A DNA stretch of 64,000 bases from Nocardioides cremeus (GTDB lineage: Bacteria; Actinomycetota; Actinomycetes; Propionibacteriales; Nocardioidaceae): contig NZ_JAULSC010000020.1 in the NCBI RefSeq assembly GCF_030518195.1, positions 18,380-82,379 on the forward strand. The letters run 5' to 3'. Below are positions 44,936-52,810 of this stretch, in pieces. Made by a program: the position numbers and the translations under genes. The stretch's first letter is position 1. Every line of letters starts with the position of its first letter. The notes under the pieces are model-generated. The model ran no database searches. It was not told where the DNA came from and was given only the letters and a program-made list of their open reading frames with translations.

Positions 44936-46033
44936 ATGCGAACAGTCGGAGTGGAGGAGGAGCTGCTGCTCGTCGACCCGCAGTCGGGTCGGCCTCGGGC
45001 GGTGGCGGGCCAGGTGCTGCGGCACAGCGGGCAGGACGTCGGCGAGGCCGGTGGTGGCTCGCTCGGCCACGAGCTGCAGCAGGAGCAGCTGGAGACCGAC
45101 ACGGCGCCGCACACCTCGATGGACGACCTGCGCAAGGAGCTGTGCGGGTGGCGCGCCCGAGTGGACCGGGCGGCCCGCGCGGGCGGGGCCCGAGCGCTCG
45201 CCTCGGGCACCTCACCGGTGCACGTCGACCCGCACCTGGTGCGCGACGAGCGCTTCGTGGAGATCGAAGAACGCTACGGCCTGACCGTTCACGAGCAGCT
45301 GACGTGCGCCTGCCACGTGCACGTCGCGGTGGACTCCGACGACGAGGCCGTCGGTGCGATGGACCGGATCCGCGTCTGGCTGCCCGTGCTGCTCGCCCTG
45401 AGCTCCAACTCGCCGTTCTGGCAGGGGGAGGACACCAGGTACGCCAGCTTCCGCTGGCAGGCGCTGTCGCGCTGGCCGACATCGGGGCCGACCGACCTGC
45501 ACGGCACGGCTGCGGCGTACCGTCGCCACGTCGAGGCGCTGCTGGCCACCGAGGTGCTGATCGACGAGGGCATGGTCTATGCCGACGCCCGGCCGTCGCA
45601 CACCTACCCGACGCTGGAGATCCGGGTGGCCGACGTCTGCTGGGACGTGGGCGACGCGGTCATGGTCGCCGCGCTGTGCCGGGCGCTCGTCGACACCGCC
45701 GCTGAGGAGTGGCGGGCCGAGGTCGCGCCGTCGCCCGCCGCGACGGCCATGGTGCGGATGGCGACCTGGCAGGCATCTCGCGAGGGGATCGGCGGTCGGC
45801 TGCTCGACCCCGACACCTTCCGGCCCCGCCCGGCGGCCGAGGTCGTGCGGTCGTTGCTCGACCACGTCCGGCCGGCGCTGGAGCGCAACGGCGACCGCGA
45901 CCTCGTCGAGGAGCAGGTCGCCGCCGTGCTGGAGCGGGGCACCGGCGCCGACCGGCAGCGCCGGGTGCTCGCCCGCACCGGCTCGTACGTCGACGTGGTC
46001 GCCGACCTGGCCCGCGCGACCACCACCTCCTGA
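44936..46033 (+). CDS. YbdK-type carboxylate-amine ligase (glutamate-cysteine ligase family 2)
   Basis: 365 aa, ATG start. 'RTVGVEEELLLVDPQSGRPRAV' opens it, with the Glu triad that binds Mg in the GCS2 family; 'HELQQEQLET', 'HVHVAVDSDDEAVGAMDRIR' and 'TYPTLEIRVADVC' follow. YbdK has weak gamma-glutamylcysteine synthetase activity in vitro; the physiological product is not established. Actinobacteria use mycothiol, so a gamma-glutamyl ligase role on another amine is possible. It lies between two inverted 22-bp arrays in a stretch foreign to the mazG-eno order. Confidence 0.85.
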   Translation: MRTVGVEEELLLVDPQSGRPRAVAGQVLRHSGQDVGEAGGGSLGHELQQEQLETDTAPHTSMDDLRKELCGWRARVDRAARAGGARALASGTSPVHVDPHLVRDERFVEIEERYGLTVHEQLTCACHVHVAVDSDDEAVGAMDRIRVWLPVLLALSSNSPFWQGEDTRYASFRWQALSRWPTSGPTDLHGTAAAYRRHVEALLATEVLIDEGMVYADARPSHTYPTLEIRVADVCWDVGDAVMVAALCRALVDTAAEEWRAEVAPSPAATAMVRMATWQASREGIGGRLLDPDTFRPRPAAEVVRSLLDHVRPALERNGDRDLVEEQVAAVLERGTGADRQRRVLARTGSYVDVVADLARATTTS

Positions 46034-46039
46034 CACCCG

Positions 46040-46105
46040 GCCGGAGGTTCGGGCCGGGTCAGCGCGAAGTTCAGGCCGGGTCAGCGGGAAGTTCGGGCCG
46101 GGTCA
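46040..46105. repeat. 22-bp repeat array C, starts with the amidase stop codon (minus strand)
   Basis: Read on the minus strand: units 46105-46084, 46083-46062 and 46061-46040, each starting TGACCCGGCC. The first TGA is the amidase stop. Because 22 is 1 mod 3, the three TGAs fall in three different frames. Its outer unit pairs with ACCCGGCC just after the ybdK stop to form a hairpin. Confidence 0.85.
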
Positions 46106-47581
46106 GAGGGGCGGGCGGCGGTCGAACCAGGGGGCGGCGTCCTCGAGCTGGCCGGCGAGCCGCAGCAGCAGCGCCTCGCTGCCCAGACGACCCACGAGCT
46201 GCACGCCCATCGGCAGGCTGTCGGAGGTCCAGTGCAGCGGCACGCTCATCGCCGGGCGGCCGGTGAGGTTGGCCAGCTGGGTGTAGGGCACCCAGCCGAG
46301 GTTCTCGCTGATCATCTGGTCGACCAGGGGCGTGTGCCGCAGCAGGCCGCCGGCCCGGGCGGTCAGCAGGGCCTTCTGGGCCAGCTGGACCAGGGCGGGC
46401 TGGTCGAAGGCGCCGATGCGCGGCGGCGGGGTCGCGGTGGTGGGGGTGAGCAGCAGGTCGTGCTCGGCGTGCAGCGCGGCGAGCCGGCGCACGTGGCCGT
46501 GCCGGTTCTCGGTGGCGCGCACGTAGTCGGTGGCGCGGGTCGCGCGCCCCAGGGCGGCCATCACCCGGGTGTCGGGCTCGAAGGCGTCCTCCCCGGCCCC
46601 GGTCAGCTCGCGGGCCTGGTCGACGGAGATCGCGCAGTGCACGAACCAGGTGGTCAGGAAGTCCTCGGCCAGCTGCGCGTCGTCGACCGGGGCCGCGTCG
46701 AGCTCGACGACGTCGTGCCCGGCGGCGGCGAGCAGGTCGGCGGCGTGGTGCACCGCGGCCTTGGCCTCCGGGTGCGGGTCGGGGTTGACGCCGCTGTGCC
46801 AGCTCACCGCGACCCGCAGGCGTCCCGGGTCGCGCCCGACCTCGGCGGCGTACCCCTCGGCCGGCCCGGACGCGGTCAGGTACGGCGACTCGGGGGTCGG
46901 GCCGACGAGCACGTCGAGCATCGCGGCGCTGTCGCGCACGCTGCGCGAGACGACGCCGTCGGTGCTGGTGCCGCCGATGGACTCGCCGAACTCGGGGCCG
47001 TGCGGCAGCAGGCCGCGGCTGGTCTTGAGGCCGAAGAGACCGCAGGCCGAGGCCGGGATCCGGATCGAGCCGCCGCCGTCGCTGGCCGCGGCGCAGGGCA
47101 CGATGCCCGCGGCCACGGCGGCCGCGGAGCCGCCCGAGGAGCCGCCCGGGGTGTGCCCGAGGTCCCAGGGGTTGCGGGTCGGGCCGAAGACGTGCGGCTC
47201 GGTGACGCCCTTGGCGCCGAACTCGGGGCTGTTGGTCTTGCCGAAGATCACCAGCCCGGCCTCGATCCAGCGCTCGACCACGGCGGCGGTCTCGGCGGCC
47301 GGGTGCCCGGCGAGCGCCTTGCTGCCACCGCTGGTCGGCACGCCCGCGAGGCGCTGGTTGAGGTCCTTGAGCAGGAACGGCACGCCCTCGAACGGGCGCC
47401 CGCCGTCGGGCTCGGGACCGGTCGGGTTGGGCGGCTCCACGTCGTGGACGATGGCGTTGAGGCGCGGGTTCACCTCCGCCGCGCGGGCCCGGGCCGCGGC
47501 GAGCAGCTCCTCGGCGGTGGTGGTGCCCTCGCGCACCAGGGCGGCGAGGGCGGTGGCGTCGTGGTCGGCGTAGTCGTGCAT
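46103..47581 (-). CDS. Amidase (amidase signature family)
   Basis: 492 aa from ATG 47581 (MHDYADHD). Amidase-signature catalytic triad: Lys in 'VPFLLKDLNQ', cis-Ser in 'TPGGSSGGSAAAVAAG', nucleophile Ser in 'ASDGGGSIRIPAS'. 'FGKTNSPEFGAKGVTE' and 'WVPYTQLANLTGRPAMSVPL' are typical of the 6-aminohexanoate-cyclic-dimer-hydrolase-like subgroup, though the true substrate is unknown. No GatB or GatC is present, so it is not a tRNA amidotransferase subunit. No signal peptide, so it acts in the cytoplasm. Convergent with ybdK across array C. Confidence 0.9.
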   Translation of the reverse strand: MHDYADHDATALAALVREGTTTAEELLAAARARAAEVNPRLNAIVHDVEPPNPTGPEPDGGRPFEGVPFLLKDLNQRLAGVPTSGGSKALAGHPAAETAAVVERWIEAGLVIFGKTNSPEFGAKGVTEPHVFGPTRNPWDLGHTPGGSSGGSAAAVAAGIVPCAAASDGGGSIRIPASACGLFGLKTSRGLLPHGPEFGESIGGTSTDGVVSRSVRDSAAMLDVLVGPTPESPYLTASGPAEGYAAEVGRDPGRLRVAVSWHSGVNPDPHPEAKAAVHHAADLLAAAGHDVVELDAAPVDDAQLAEDFLTTWFVHCAISVDQARELTGAGEDAFEPDTRVMAALGRATRATDYVRATENRHGHVRRLAALHAEHDLLLTPTTATPPPRIGAFDQPALVQLAQKALLTARAGGLLRHTPLVDQMISENLGWVPYTQLANLTGRPAMSVPLHWTSDSLPMGVQLVGRLGSEALLLRLAGQLEDAAPWFDRRPPL

Positions 47582-47651
47582 GGGGCACACCGTAGTGACC
47601 CGGCCGCGGCCCCGTGGGCGGACCGCGCGAGTCGCGGACCGTCCGACGCAC

Positions 47652-47657
47652 TAGGCT
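47652..47657 (+). promoter_or_regulatory. -10 candidate upstream of eno
   Basis: TAGGCT lies about 65 nt before the GTG of eno. AGGAG at 47710-47714 is the ribosome binding site. Confidence 0.4.
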
Positions 47658-47722
47658 CGGCGCCGACGAGACCGTCCCCCGTTCATGACGCAGCACCCCC
47701 GAACCACTCAGGAGCACCCACC

Positions 47723-49000
47723 GTGGCATCCATCGAAGCAGTCGGCGCCCGCGAGATCCTCGACTCCCGGGGCAACCCCACCGTCGAGGTCGAGGTCGTC
47801 CTCGACGACGGCACCTTCGCCCGCGCGGCCGTGCCCAGCGGCGCCTCCACCGGCGCCTTCGAGGCCGTGGAGCTGCGCGACGGCGGCGACCGGTACGCCG
47901 GCAAGGGTGTCCAGCAGGCCGTCGACGGCGTGATCCGCGTGCTGGGTCCGGCCGTGGAGGGCCTCGACGCCGACGACCAGCGCCTGGTCGACCAGGCGAT
48001 GCTGGCCGCCGACGGCACCCCCAACAAGGCCGAGGTGGGCGCCAACGCGATCCTGGGCGTCTCGCTGGCGGTGGCCCGCGCGGCCGCCGACTCCGCCGGC
48101 CTGCCGCTCTACCGCTACGTGGGCGGGCCCAACGCCCACGTGCTGCCGGTGCCGATGATGAACATCCTCAACGGCGGCTCGCACGCCGACTCCAACGTCG
48201 ACATCCAGGAGTTCATGATCGCGCCGGTCGGCGCGCCCTCGTTCCGCGAGGCGCTGCGCTCGGGCGCGGAGGTCTACCACGCGCTCAAGGCCGTGCTGAA
48301 GGAGCGCGGGCTGGCCACCGGCCTGGGCGACGAGGGCGGCTTCGCGCCCGACCTCGACTCCAACCGCGCCGCCCTCGACCTGATCGCCGAGGCCGTCGAG
48401 CGCTCGGGCCAGCGCCTGGGCACCGACATCGTGCTGGCCCTCGACGTGGCCGCCACCGAGTTCTGCACCGACGGGGTCTACTCCTTCGAGGGCCAGTCGA
48501 AGAGCGCCGCCGAGATGACCGCCTACTACGCCGAGCTCTGCGAGGCCTACCCGATCGTCTCCATCGAGGACCCGCTCGACGAGGACGACTGGGAGGGCTG
48601 GAAGATCCTGACCGACCAGCTCGGCGACAAGGTGCAGATCGTCGGCGACGACCTCTTCGTCACCAACGTCGAGCGCCTGCAGCGCGGCATCGACGGCGGC
48701 CAGGCCAACGCCCTGCTGGTCAAGGTCAACCAGATCGGTTCGCTCACCGAGACCCTCGACTCCGTCGACCTGGCCCACCGCAACGGCTACCGCTGCATGA
48801 TGAGCCACCGCTCGGGCGAGACCGAGGACGTCACCATCGCCGACCTGGCCGTGGCCACCAACTGCGGCCAGATCAAGACCGGTGCCCCGGCGCGCTCGGA
48901 GCGGGTGGCGAAGTACAACCAGCTGCTGCGCATCGAGGACGAGCTCGCAGATGCGGCGCGCTACGCCGGTGTGTCGGCGTTCCCGCGCTACTCCTCCTGA
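47723..49000 (+). CDS. eno: Enolase
   Basis: 425 aa, GTG behind AGGAG. Dehydrates 2-phosphoglycerate to phosphoenolpyruvate. 'VGAREILDSRGNPTVEVEV' start, 'GASTGAFEAVELRDG' with the mobile loop, Mg ligands in 'LALDVAATEF', 'SIEDPLDEDDWEGW' and 'IVGDDLFVTN', the catalytic Lys in 'LLVKVNQIGSLTET', and the signature 'MMSHRSGETEDVTIADL'. Full length. First gene of the eno-divIC-DUF501-ppx group. Confidence 0.97.
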   Translation: MASIEAVGAREILDSRGNPTVEVEVVLDDGTFARAAVPSGASTGAFEAVELRDGGDRYAGKGVQQAVDGVIRVLGPAVEGLDADDQRLVDQAMLAADGTPNKAEVGANAILGVSLAVARAAADSAGLPLYRYVGGPNAHVLPVPMMNILNGGSHADSNVDIQEFMIAPVGAPSFREALRSGAEVYHALKAVLKERGLATGLGDEGGFAPDLDSNRAALDLIAEAVERSGQRLGTDIVLALDVAATEFCTDGVYSFEGQSKSAAEMTAYYAELCEAYPIVSIEDPLDEDDWEGWKILTDQLGDKVQIVGDDLFVTNVERLQRGIDGGQANALLVKVNQIGSLTETLDSVDLAHRNGYRCMMSHRSGETEDVTIADLAVATNCGQIKTGAPARSERVAKYNQLLRIEDELADAARYAGVSAFPRYSS

Positions 49001-49015
49001 GCGACCCTGGGACAC

Positions 49016-49594
49016 ATGCCCGAGAACCGACGCACCTCGTCGCGGGGCAGCGGCCCGCGCGGGCGCACCGGCCCGGGCCGGGGCGGCGCCCCGCGTCCGG
49101 CCGCGCGCCCCGCGGCCGGGTCGACCACCCGTGCCGGCGCCCCGCGCCGTCGCCGCCCCCGCCCGACCGGTCGTGCCGCGGTGCTGGTGCTCGTGGTCGC
49201 GGTGCTCGCCGTCTCCTACGCCAGCTCGGCGCGGGCCTACCTGCAGCAGCGCAGCGAGCTCGACGCGCTGCGCGCCGAGATCGCCGAGACCGAGGCCAGC
49301 ATCTCCGACCTCGAGCGCGAGATGCGCCGCTGGGAGGACCCCGCCTACGTCACCCAGGAGGCGCGCGAGCTCGGCTACGTGATGCCCGGCGAGACGTCGT
49401 ACGTCGTGCTCGACGAGGACGGTGAGCCGCTCGAGCCCGCCGCCGAGCTCGCCGACCCCGACCAGGTCGGCCCCGAGGTCGAGCCGGCCTTCTGGGAGGA
49501 CGCCTGGGCCTCGGTGCTGCTGGCCGGCAACCCGCCGCGCAACCCCGGCACCCCGCCCCTGACCGAGATCGACGGCTCCGAGGAGCAGCAGTGA
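49016..49594 (+). CDS. Septum formation initiator family protein (DivIC/FtsB-like)
   Basis: 192 aa, ATG start. A long Arg/Pro/Gly-rich cytoplasmic tail (1-52), one membrane segment (about 53-72, 'AAVLVLVVAVLAVSYASSA'), then a coiled coil ('YLQQRSELDALRAEIAETE', 'ISDLEREMRRWEDPAYVTQ') and a conserved 'AR.LGYVMPGE..YVVLD' block. This is the DivIC/FtsB layout; the protein is a divisome component that works with FtsL and FtsQ. Its place after eno is standard in actinobacteria. Overlaps the DUF501 gene by 4 nt. Confidence 0.92.
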   Translation: MPENRRTSSRGSGPRGRTGPGRGGAPRPAARPAAGSTTRAGAPRRRRPRPTGRAAVLVLVVAVLAVSYASSARAYLQQRSELDALRAEIAETEASISDLEREMRRWEDPAYVTQEARELGYVMPGETSYVVLDEDGEPLEPAAELADPDQVGPEVEPAFWEDAWASVLLAGNPPRNPGTPPLTEIDGSEEQQ

Positions 49595-50115
49595 GCGACC
49601 AGCCGGCCGACCGGCTGCCGGGCATCGACCCGGCCGACCAGGCGGTCGTCGACGAGCAGCTCGGCCGCTCGGCCAGCGGCATCGCCGAGGTCGGGCACCG
49701 CTGCCCCTGCGGCAACCCCGACGTGGTGACCACGGTGCCCCGGCTGCCCAGCGGCACGCCGTTCCCGACGACCTTCTACCTCACCTGCCCGCGCGCGGCC
49801 TCGCGCATCGGCACCCTCGAGGGGTCGGGGCTGATGAAGGAGATGGAGGCGCGCCTCGCCGACGACGAGGAGCTGGCCGCGGCGTACGCCGCCGCCCACG
49901 AGCGCTACCTCGCCGCGCGCACCGAGATCGGCCGGGCGGCCGGTCTCGACGTGCCCGAGATCGAGGGCATCTCCGCGGGCGGGATGCCCGACCGCGTGAA
50001 GTGCCTGCACGTGCTGGCCGGCCAGGCGCTGGCCCAGGGCCGCGGCGTGAACCCGCTGGGCGACGAGGTCCTCGACGCGCTGGGCGCCTGGTGGGAGCCG
50101 GGCCCGTGCGTGTAG
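49591..50115 (+). CDS. DUF501 family protein
   Basis: 174 aa, GTG start within the divIC stop. 'ADQAVVDEQLGRSASGIAEV' leads into 'RCPCGNPDVVTTVPRLPSGTPFPTTFYLTCPRA', which holds the conserved Cys pair and 'P.G.PFPT.FYLTCP' signature of DUF501. 'GGMPDRVKCLHVLAGQALAQG' is the second conserved block. The family is nearly restricted to actinobacteria and sits between divIC and ppx; no function is established. Its stop overlaps the ppx start. Confidence 0.9.
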   Translation: MSDQPADRLPGIDPADQAVVDEQLGRSASGIAEVGHRCPCGNPDVVTTVPRLPSGTPFPTTFYLTCPRAASRIGTLEGSGLMKEMEARLADDEELAAAYAAAHERYLAARTEIGRAAGLDVPEIEGISAGGMPDRVKCLHVLAGQALAQGRGVNPLGDEVLDALGAWWEPGPCV

Positions 50116-51074
50116 CCGCGGTCGACTGCGGCACCAACACGATCAAGCTGCTCGTCGCCGACGTCGACGTCGAGGCCGGCACCACCACCGACGTGGTGCG
50201 CGAGTCGCGGATGGTGCGCCTCGGCGAGGGCGTCGACCGCACCGGTCGCCTGGCCGAGGCGGCCCTGGAGCGCACGTTCGCGGCCGTCGAGGAGTACGCC
50301 GCCCTGGTGCGCGAGCACCGGGTGGACCCGGCGCACACCCGGTTCTGCGCCACCTCCGCGACCCGCGACGCCGCCAACGCCGAGGAGTTCGGTGACGGCG
50401 TCGAGCAGCGCATGGGCGTGCGCCCCGAGGTGCTCAGCGGCGGCGAGGAGGCCCGGCTGGCCTGGGCCGGCTCGGTGCGGGTGCTGCGCGAGACCCCGAG
50501 CGCCCCGGTGCTGGTCGTCGACGTCGGCGGCGGTTCGACCGAGCTGGTGCTCGGCCACACGGGCGCCGAGCAGGACCGGCCCGACCAGGCGCACTCGATG
50601 GACATCGGCTCGGTGCGGCTCACCGAGCGGCACCTGCACTCCGACCCGCCGGGCGCCGCGGAGGTCGCGGCCTGCGTGGCCGACGTCGACGCCGTCCTCG
50701 ACCAGTGCCCCGTGGCCGTCGGCGACGCCCTGAGCGTGGTCGGGGTGGCCGGGACGATCACCACCCTGGCCGCCGGCGTGCTCGGCCTGGCCGTCTACGA
50801 CCGCGAGCTGATCGACCAGCAGGTGCTCGACGTCGCCGAGGTGCACCGCGAGTGCGACCGGCTGGTCGGGCTCAGCGTCGAGCAGCGTCTCGAGCTGCCC
50901 TGGATGCACCCGGGCCGCGCCGACGTGATCGCCGCCGGGGCGCTGATCGTGTCGAGGGTGCTGGCCCGCACGAGGGCCACCGAGCTGGTGGTCAGCGAGA
51001 GCGACATCCTCGACGGGATCGCGTGGGACCTGGCTCGACGTCGGGCCCAGCGGCTGGCCCGGCCACCTGCCTGA
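50106..51074 (+). CDS. ppx: Ppx/GppA family exopolyphosphatase/pppGpp phosphatase
   Basis: 322 aa, GTG overlapping the DUF501 stop by 10 nt. Actin-like ATPase fold of the Ppx/GppA family: phosphate 1 loop 'AAVDCGTNTIKLLVADV', 'FCATSATRDAANAEEF', phosphate 2 loop 'VVDVGGGSTELVLG' and 'GVAGTITTLAA'. It is the short form, without the C-terminal HD-like domains of E. coli Ppx, as is usual for actinobacterial Ppx1-type enzymes. Acts on polyphosphate or pppGpp; which one cannot be read. Confidence 0.92.
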   Translation: MRVAAVDCGTNTIKLLVADVDVEAGTTTDVVRESRMVRLGEGVDRTGRLAEAALERTFAAVEEYAALVREHRVDPAHTRFCATSATRDAANAEEFGDGVEQRMGVRPEVLSGGEEARLAWAGSVRVLRETPSAPVLVVDVGGGSTELVLGHTGAEQDRPDQAHSMDIGSVRLTERHLHSDPPGAAEVAACVADVDAVLDQCPVAVGDALSVVGVAGTITTLAAGVLGLAVYDRELIDQQVLDVAEVHRECDRLVGLSVEQRLELPWMHPGRADVIAAGALIVSRVLARTRATELVVSESDILDGIAWDLARRRAQRLARPPA

Positions 51075-51138
51075 GGGTGGATTGAGGCGTCGCACCCCGG
51101 GGTAGGGGAACCGGGTCACCGACGAGAGGACCAGACCC

Positions 51139-51360
51139 ATGAGCAAGATCTCGATGCTGATCGCCGCCGGCGCCGGCTACGTGCTGGGCGCCCGGGCCGG
51201 GCAGGAGCGCTACGAGCAGATCAAGGCGGGCGCTGCGCGCGTGCGCCGCGACCCGCGGGTCCAGGACGCCACCCAGCGCGCGACCGACACGGTCAAGGAG
51301 AAGGCCGCCGAGGCCACCGAGGCCGCGAAGCAGCAGAACTCGATGCCGCCGACCCCCTGA
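51139..51360 (+). CDS. Small YtxH-like protein
   Basis: 73 aa, ATG behind GAGAGGA. One short hydrophobic N-terminal segment ('MLIAAGAGYVLGARAG', Gly/Ala-rich), then a charged amphipathic helix ('ERYEQIKAGAARVRRDPRVQD...'). This is the pattern of YtxH/DUF3618-type small stress proteins in actinobacteria. Function unknown. Ends just before a strong hairpin terminator. Confidence 0.7.
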   Translation: MSKISMLIAAGAGYVLGARAGQERYEQIKAGAARVRRDPRVQDATQRATDTVKEKAAEATEAAKQQNSMPPTP

Positions 51361-51380
51361 GGTCACCCAGGAGCACCGAG

Positions 51381-51434
51381 CACGACGAGAGCCGCCCGTC
51401 CCGGGACGTCCCGGGGCGGGCGGCTCTCGTCGTG
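51381..51434. terminator. Strong bidirectional hairpin terminator
   Basis: Perfect 18-bp arms (51381-51398 and 51417-51434; CACGACGAGAGCCGCCCG and its complement) enclose an 18-nt loop that can itself pair (CCCGGGACGTCCCGGGG). It lies between the small protein gene and the convergent Zn-ADH gene. Confidence 0.85.
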
Positions 51435-51460
51435 TGGCGGCACAGGGCCGGGCAGGCCGC

Positions 51461-52642
51461 TCAGGGCGTGAAGACGACCTTGATCATCTCGTCCTGCTTG
51501 TCGCGGAACTTCGCGTAGGCCTCGGGCGCCTCGGCCAGCGGCAGCCGGTGCGTGACGAACTGCTCGGTGCCCAGCGGGTCGGCGTCGTCGACCAGCAGCG
51601 GCATGATGTCGTCGGTCCAGCGGCGCACGTTGGCCTGGCCCATCCGCAGCTGCAGCTGCTTGTCGAACATCTGCATCAGCGGCATCGGGTCGGCGGCGCC
51701 GCCGTACACGCCGAGCAGCGACACGGTGCCGCCGCGGCGCACGGCGTCGAGCGAGGCGTGCAGCGCCGCGAGCCGGTCGAAGCCGGCCGACATCATCAGC
51801 GGCTTGGCCACGGCGTCGGGCAGCAGCCCGACGGCCTTGATGGCCTTCTCGGCCACCGGGTTGCCGTGCGCCTCCATGCCCACCGCGTCGATGACCGCGT
51901 CGGCGCCGCGCCCACCGGTGCGGCTGCGGACCTCCTCGGCGACGTCGTCGACGGCGTCGAGGTCGATCGTCTCCGCGCCGCGCTCGCGCACCCGGGCCAG
52001 CCGCTCGGGCACGCGGTCGACGACGATGGTGCGGATGCCGCGGTGCATGGCGATCCGCGCGGCCATGTCGCCGATCGGTCCGGCGCCCATGATCAGCAGG
52101 GTGCCGTCGGCGGGGCAGTCGGCGTAGTCGACGCCCTGCCAGGCCGTGGGCAGCACGTCGGACAGGAAGAGGAACCGGTCGTCGGAGGGGCCCTCGGGCA
52201 CCTTGACCGGCAGGAAGTCGGCGAAGGGCACGCGCAGCAGCTCGGCCTGGCCGCCGGGGACCGCGCCGTAGAGGCTGCTGTAGCCGAAGAGGCTCGCGCC
52301 GGTGCCGGACTCGCGGTTCTGGGTGGTCTCGCACTGCGAGTGCAGGCCGCGCTCGCAGGTCCAGCAGCTGCCGCAGCTGATGTTGAAGGGCACCACGACC
52401 CGGTCGCCGACCTTGAGCTGGCTGACCCCGGGGCCGACCTCGCGCACGATGCCCATCGGCTCGTGGCCCACCACGTCGCCGGGCGTCATGAACGGCGCGA
52501 GCGGCTCGTAGAGGTGCAGGTCGGAGCCGCACAGGCCGGTGCTGGTGACCTCGATGACCGCGTCGGTCGGATCCTGGATGGTCGGGTCCGGCACGTCCTC
52601 GACGCTCATCTTGCGCGGTCCCTGCCAGGTGACTGCCTTCAT
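51461..52642 (-). CDS. Zinc-dependent alcohol dehydrogenase family protein
   Basis: 393 aa, ATG behind AAGGAG. Medium-chain dehydrogenase: catalytic zinc ligands in 'GLCGSDLHLYE' and 'GHEPMGIV' (Cys, His, Glu), structural zinc lobe with four Cys in 'ISCGSCWTCERGLHSQC', and NAD-binding 'LLIMGAGPIGDMAARIA'. The subgroup resembles glutathione-independent formaldehyde dehydrogenases and related 'threonine dehydrogenase-like' enzymes of about 390 aa. Substrate unknown. Divergent from the Rieske flavoprotein gene. Confidence 0.9.
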   Translation of the reverse strand: MKAVTWQGPRKMSVEDVPDPTIQDPTDAVIEVTSTGLCGSDLHLYEPLAPFMTPGDVVGHEPMGIVREVGPGVSQLKVGDRVVVPFNISCGSCWTCERGLHSQCETTQNRESGTGASLFGYSSLYGAVPGGQAELLRVPFADFLPVKVPEGPSDDRFLFLSDVLPTAWQGVDYADCPADGTLLIMGAGPIGDMAARIAMHRGIRTIVVDRVPERLARVRERGAETIDLDAVDDVAEEVRSRTGGRGADAVIDAVGMEAHGNPVAEKAIKAVGLLPDAVAKPLMMSAGFDRLAALHASLDAVRRGGTVSLLGVYGGAADPMPLMQMFDKQLQLRMGQANVRRWTDDIMPLLVDDADPLGTEQFVTHRLPLAEAPEAYAKFRDKQDEMIKVVFTP

Positions 52643-52810
52643 CGGCTCTCCTTCTCGCGTGGTGTCTGCATCGTCGGGGGTCCCTCGAGGGGCGTCCCTC
52701 CACCGTGCGTGGTCGCGGCGGCCGGACACGACATCCCTGCGGGTGATCCCGCTCCGGGCAGGCAGCCGCAGGCTGGGTCTGTCCGCACCCGACCAGGACG
52801 AGGAGCACGG

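Noticed and set aside
46103..47581. GatA subunit of the tRNA amidotransferase
   Set aside because: No gatB or gatC nearby and the sequence fits the broad amidase-signature hydrolases better.
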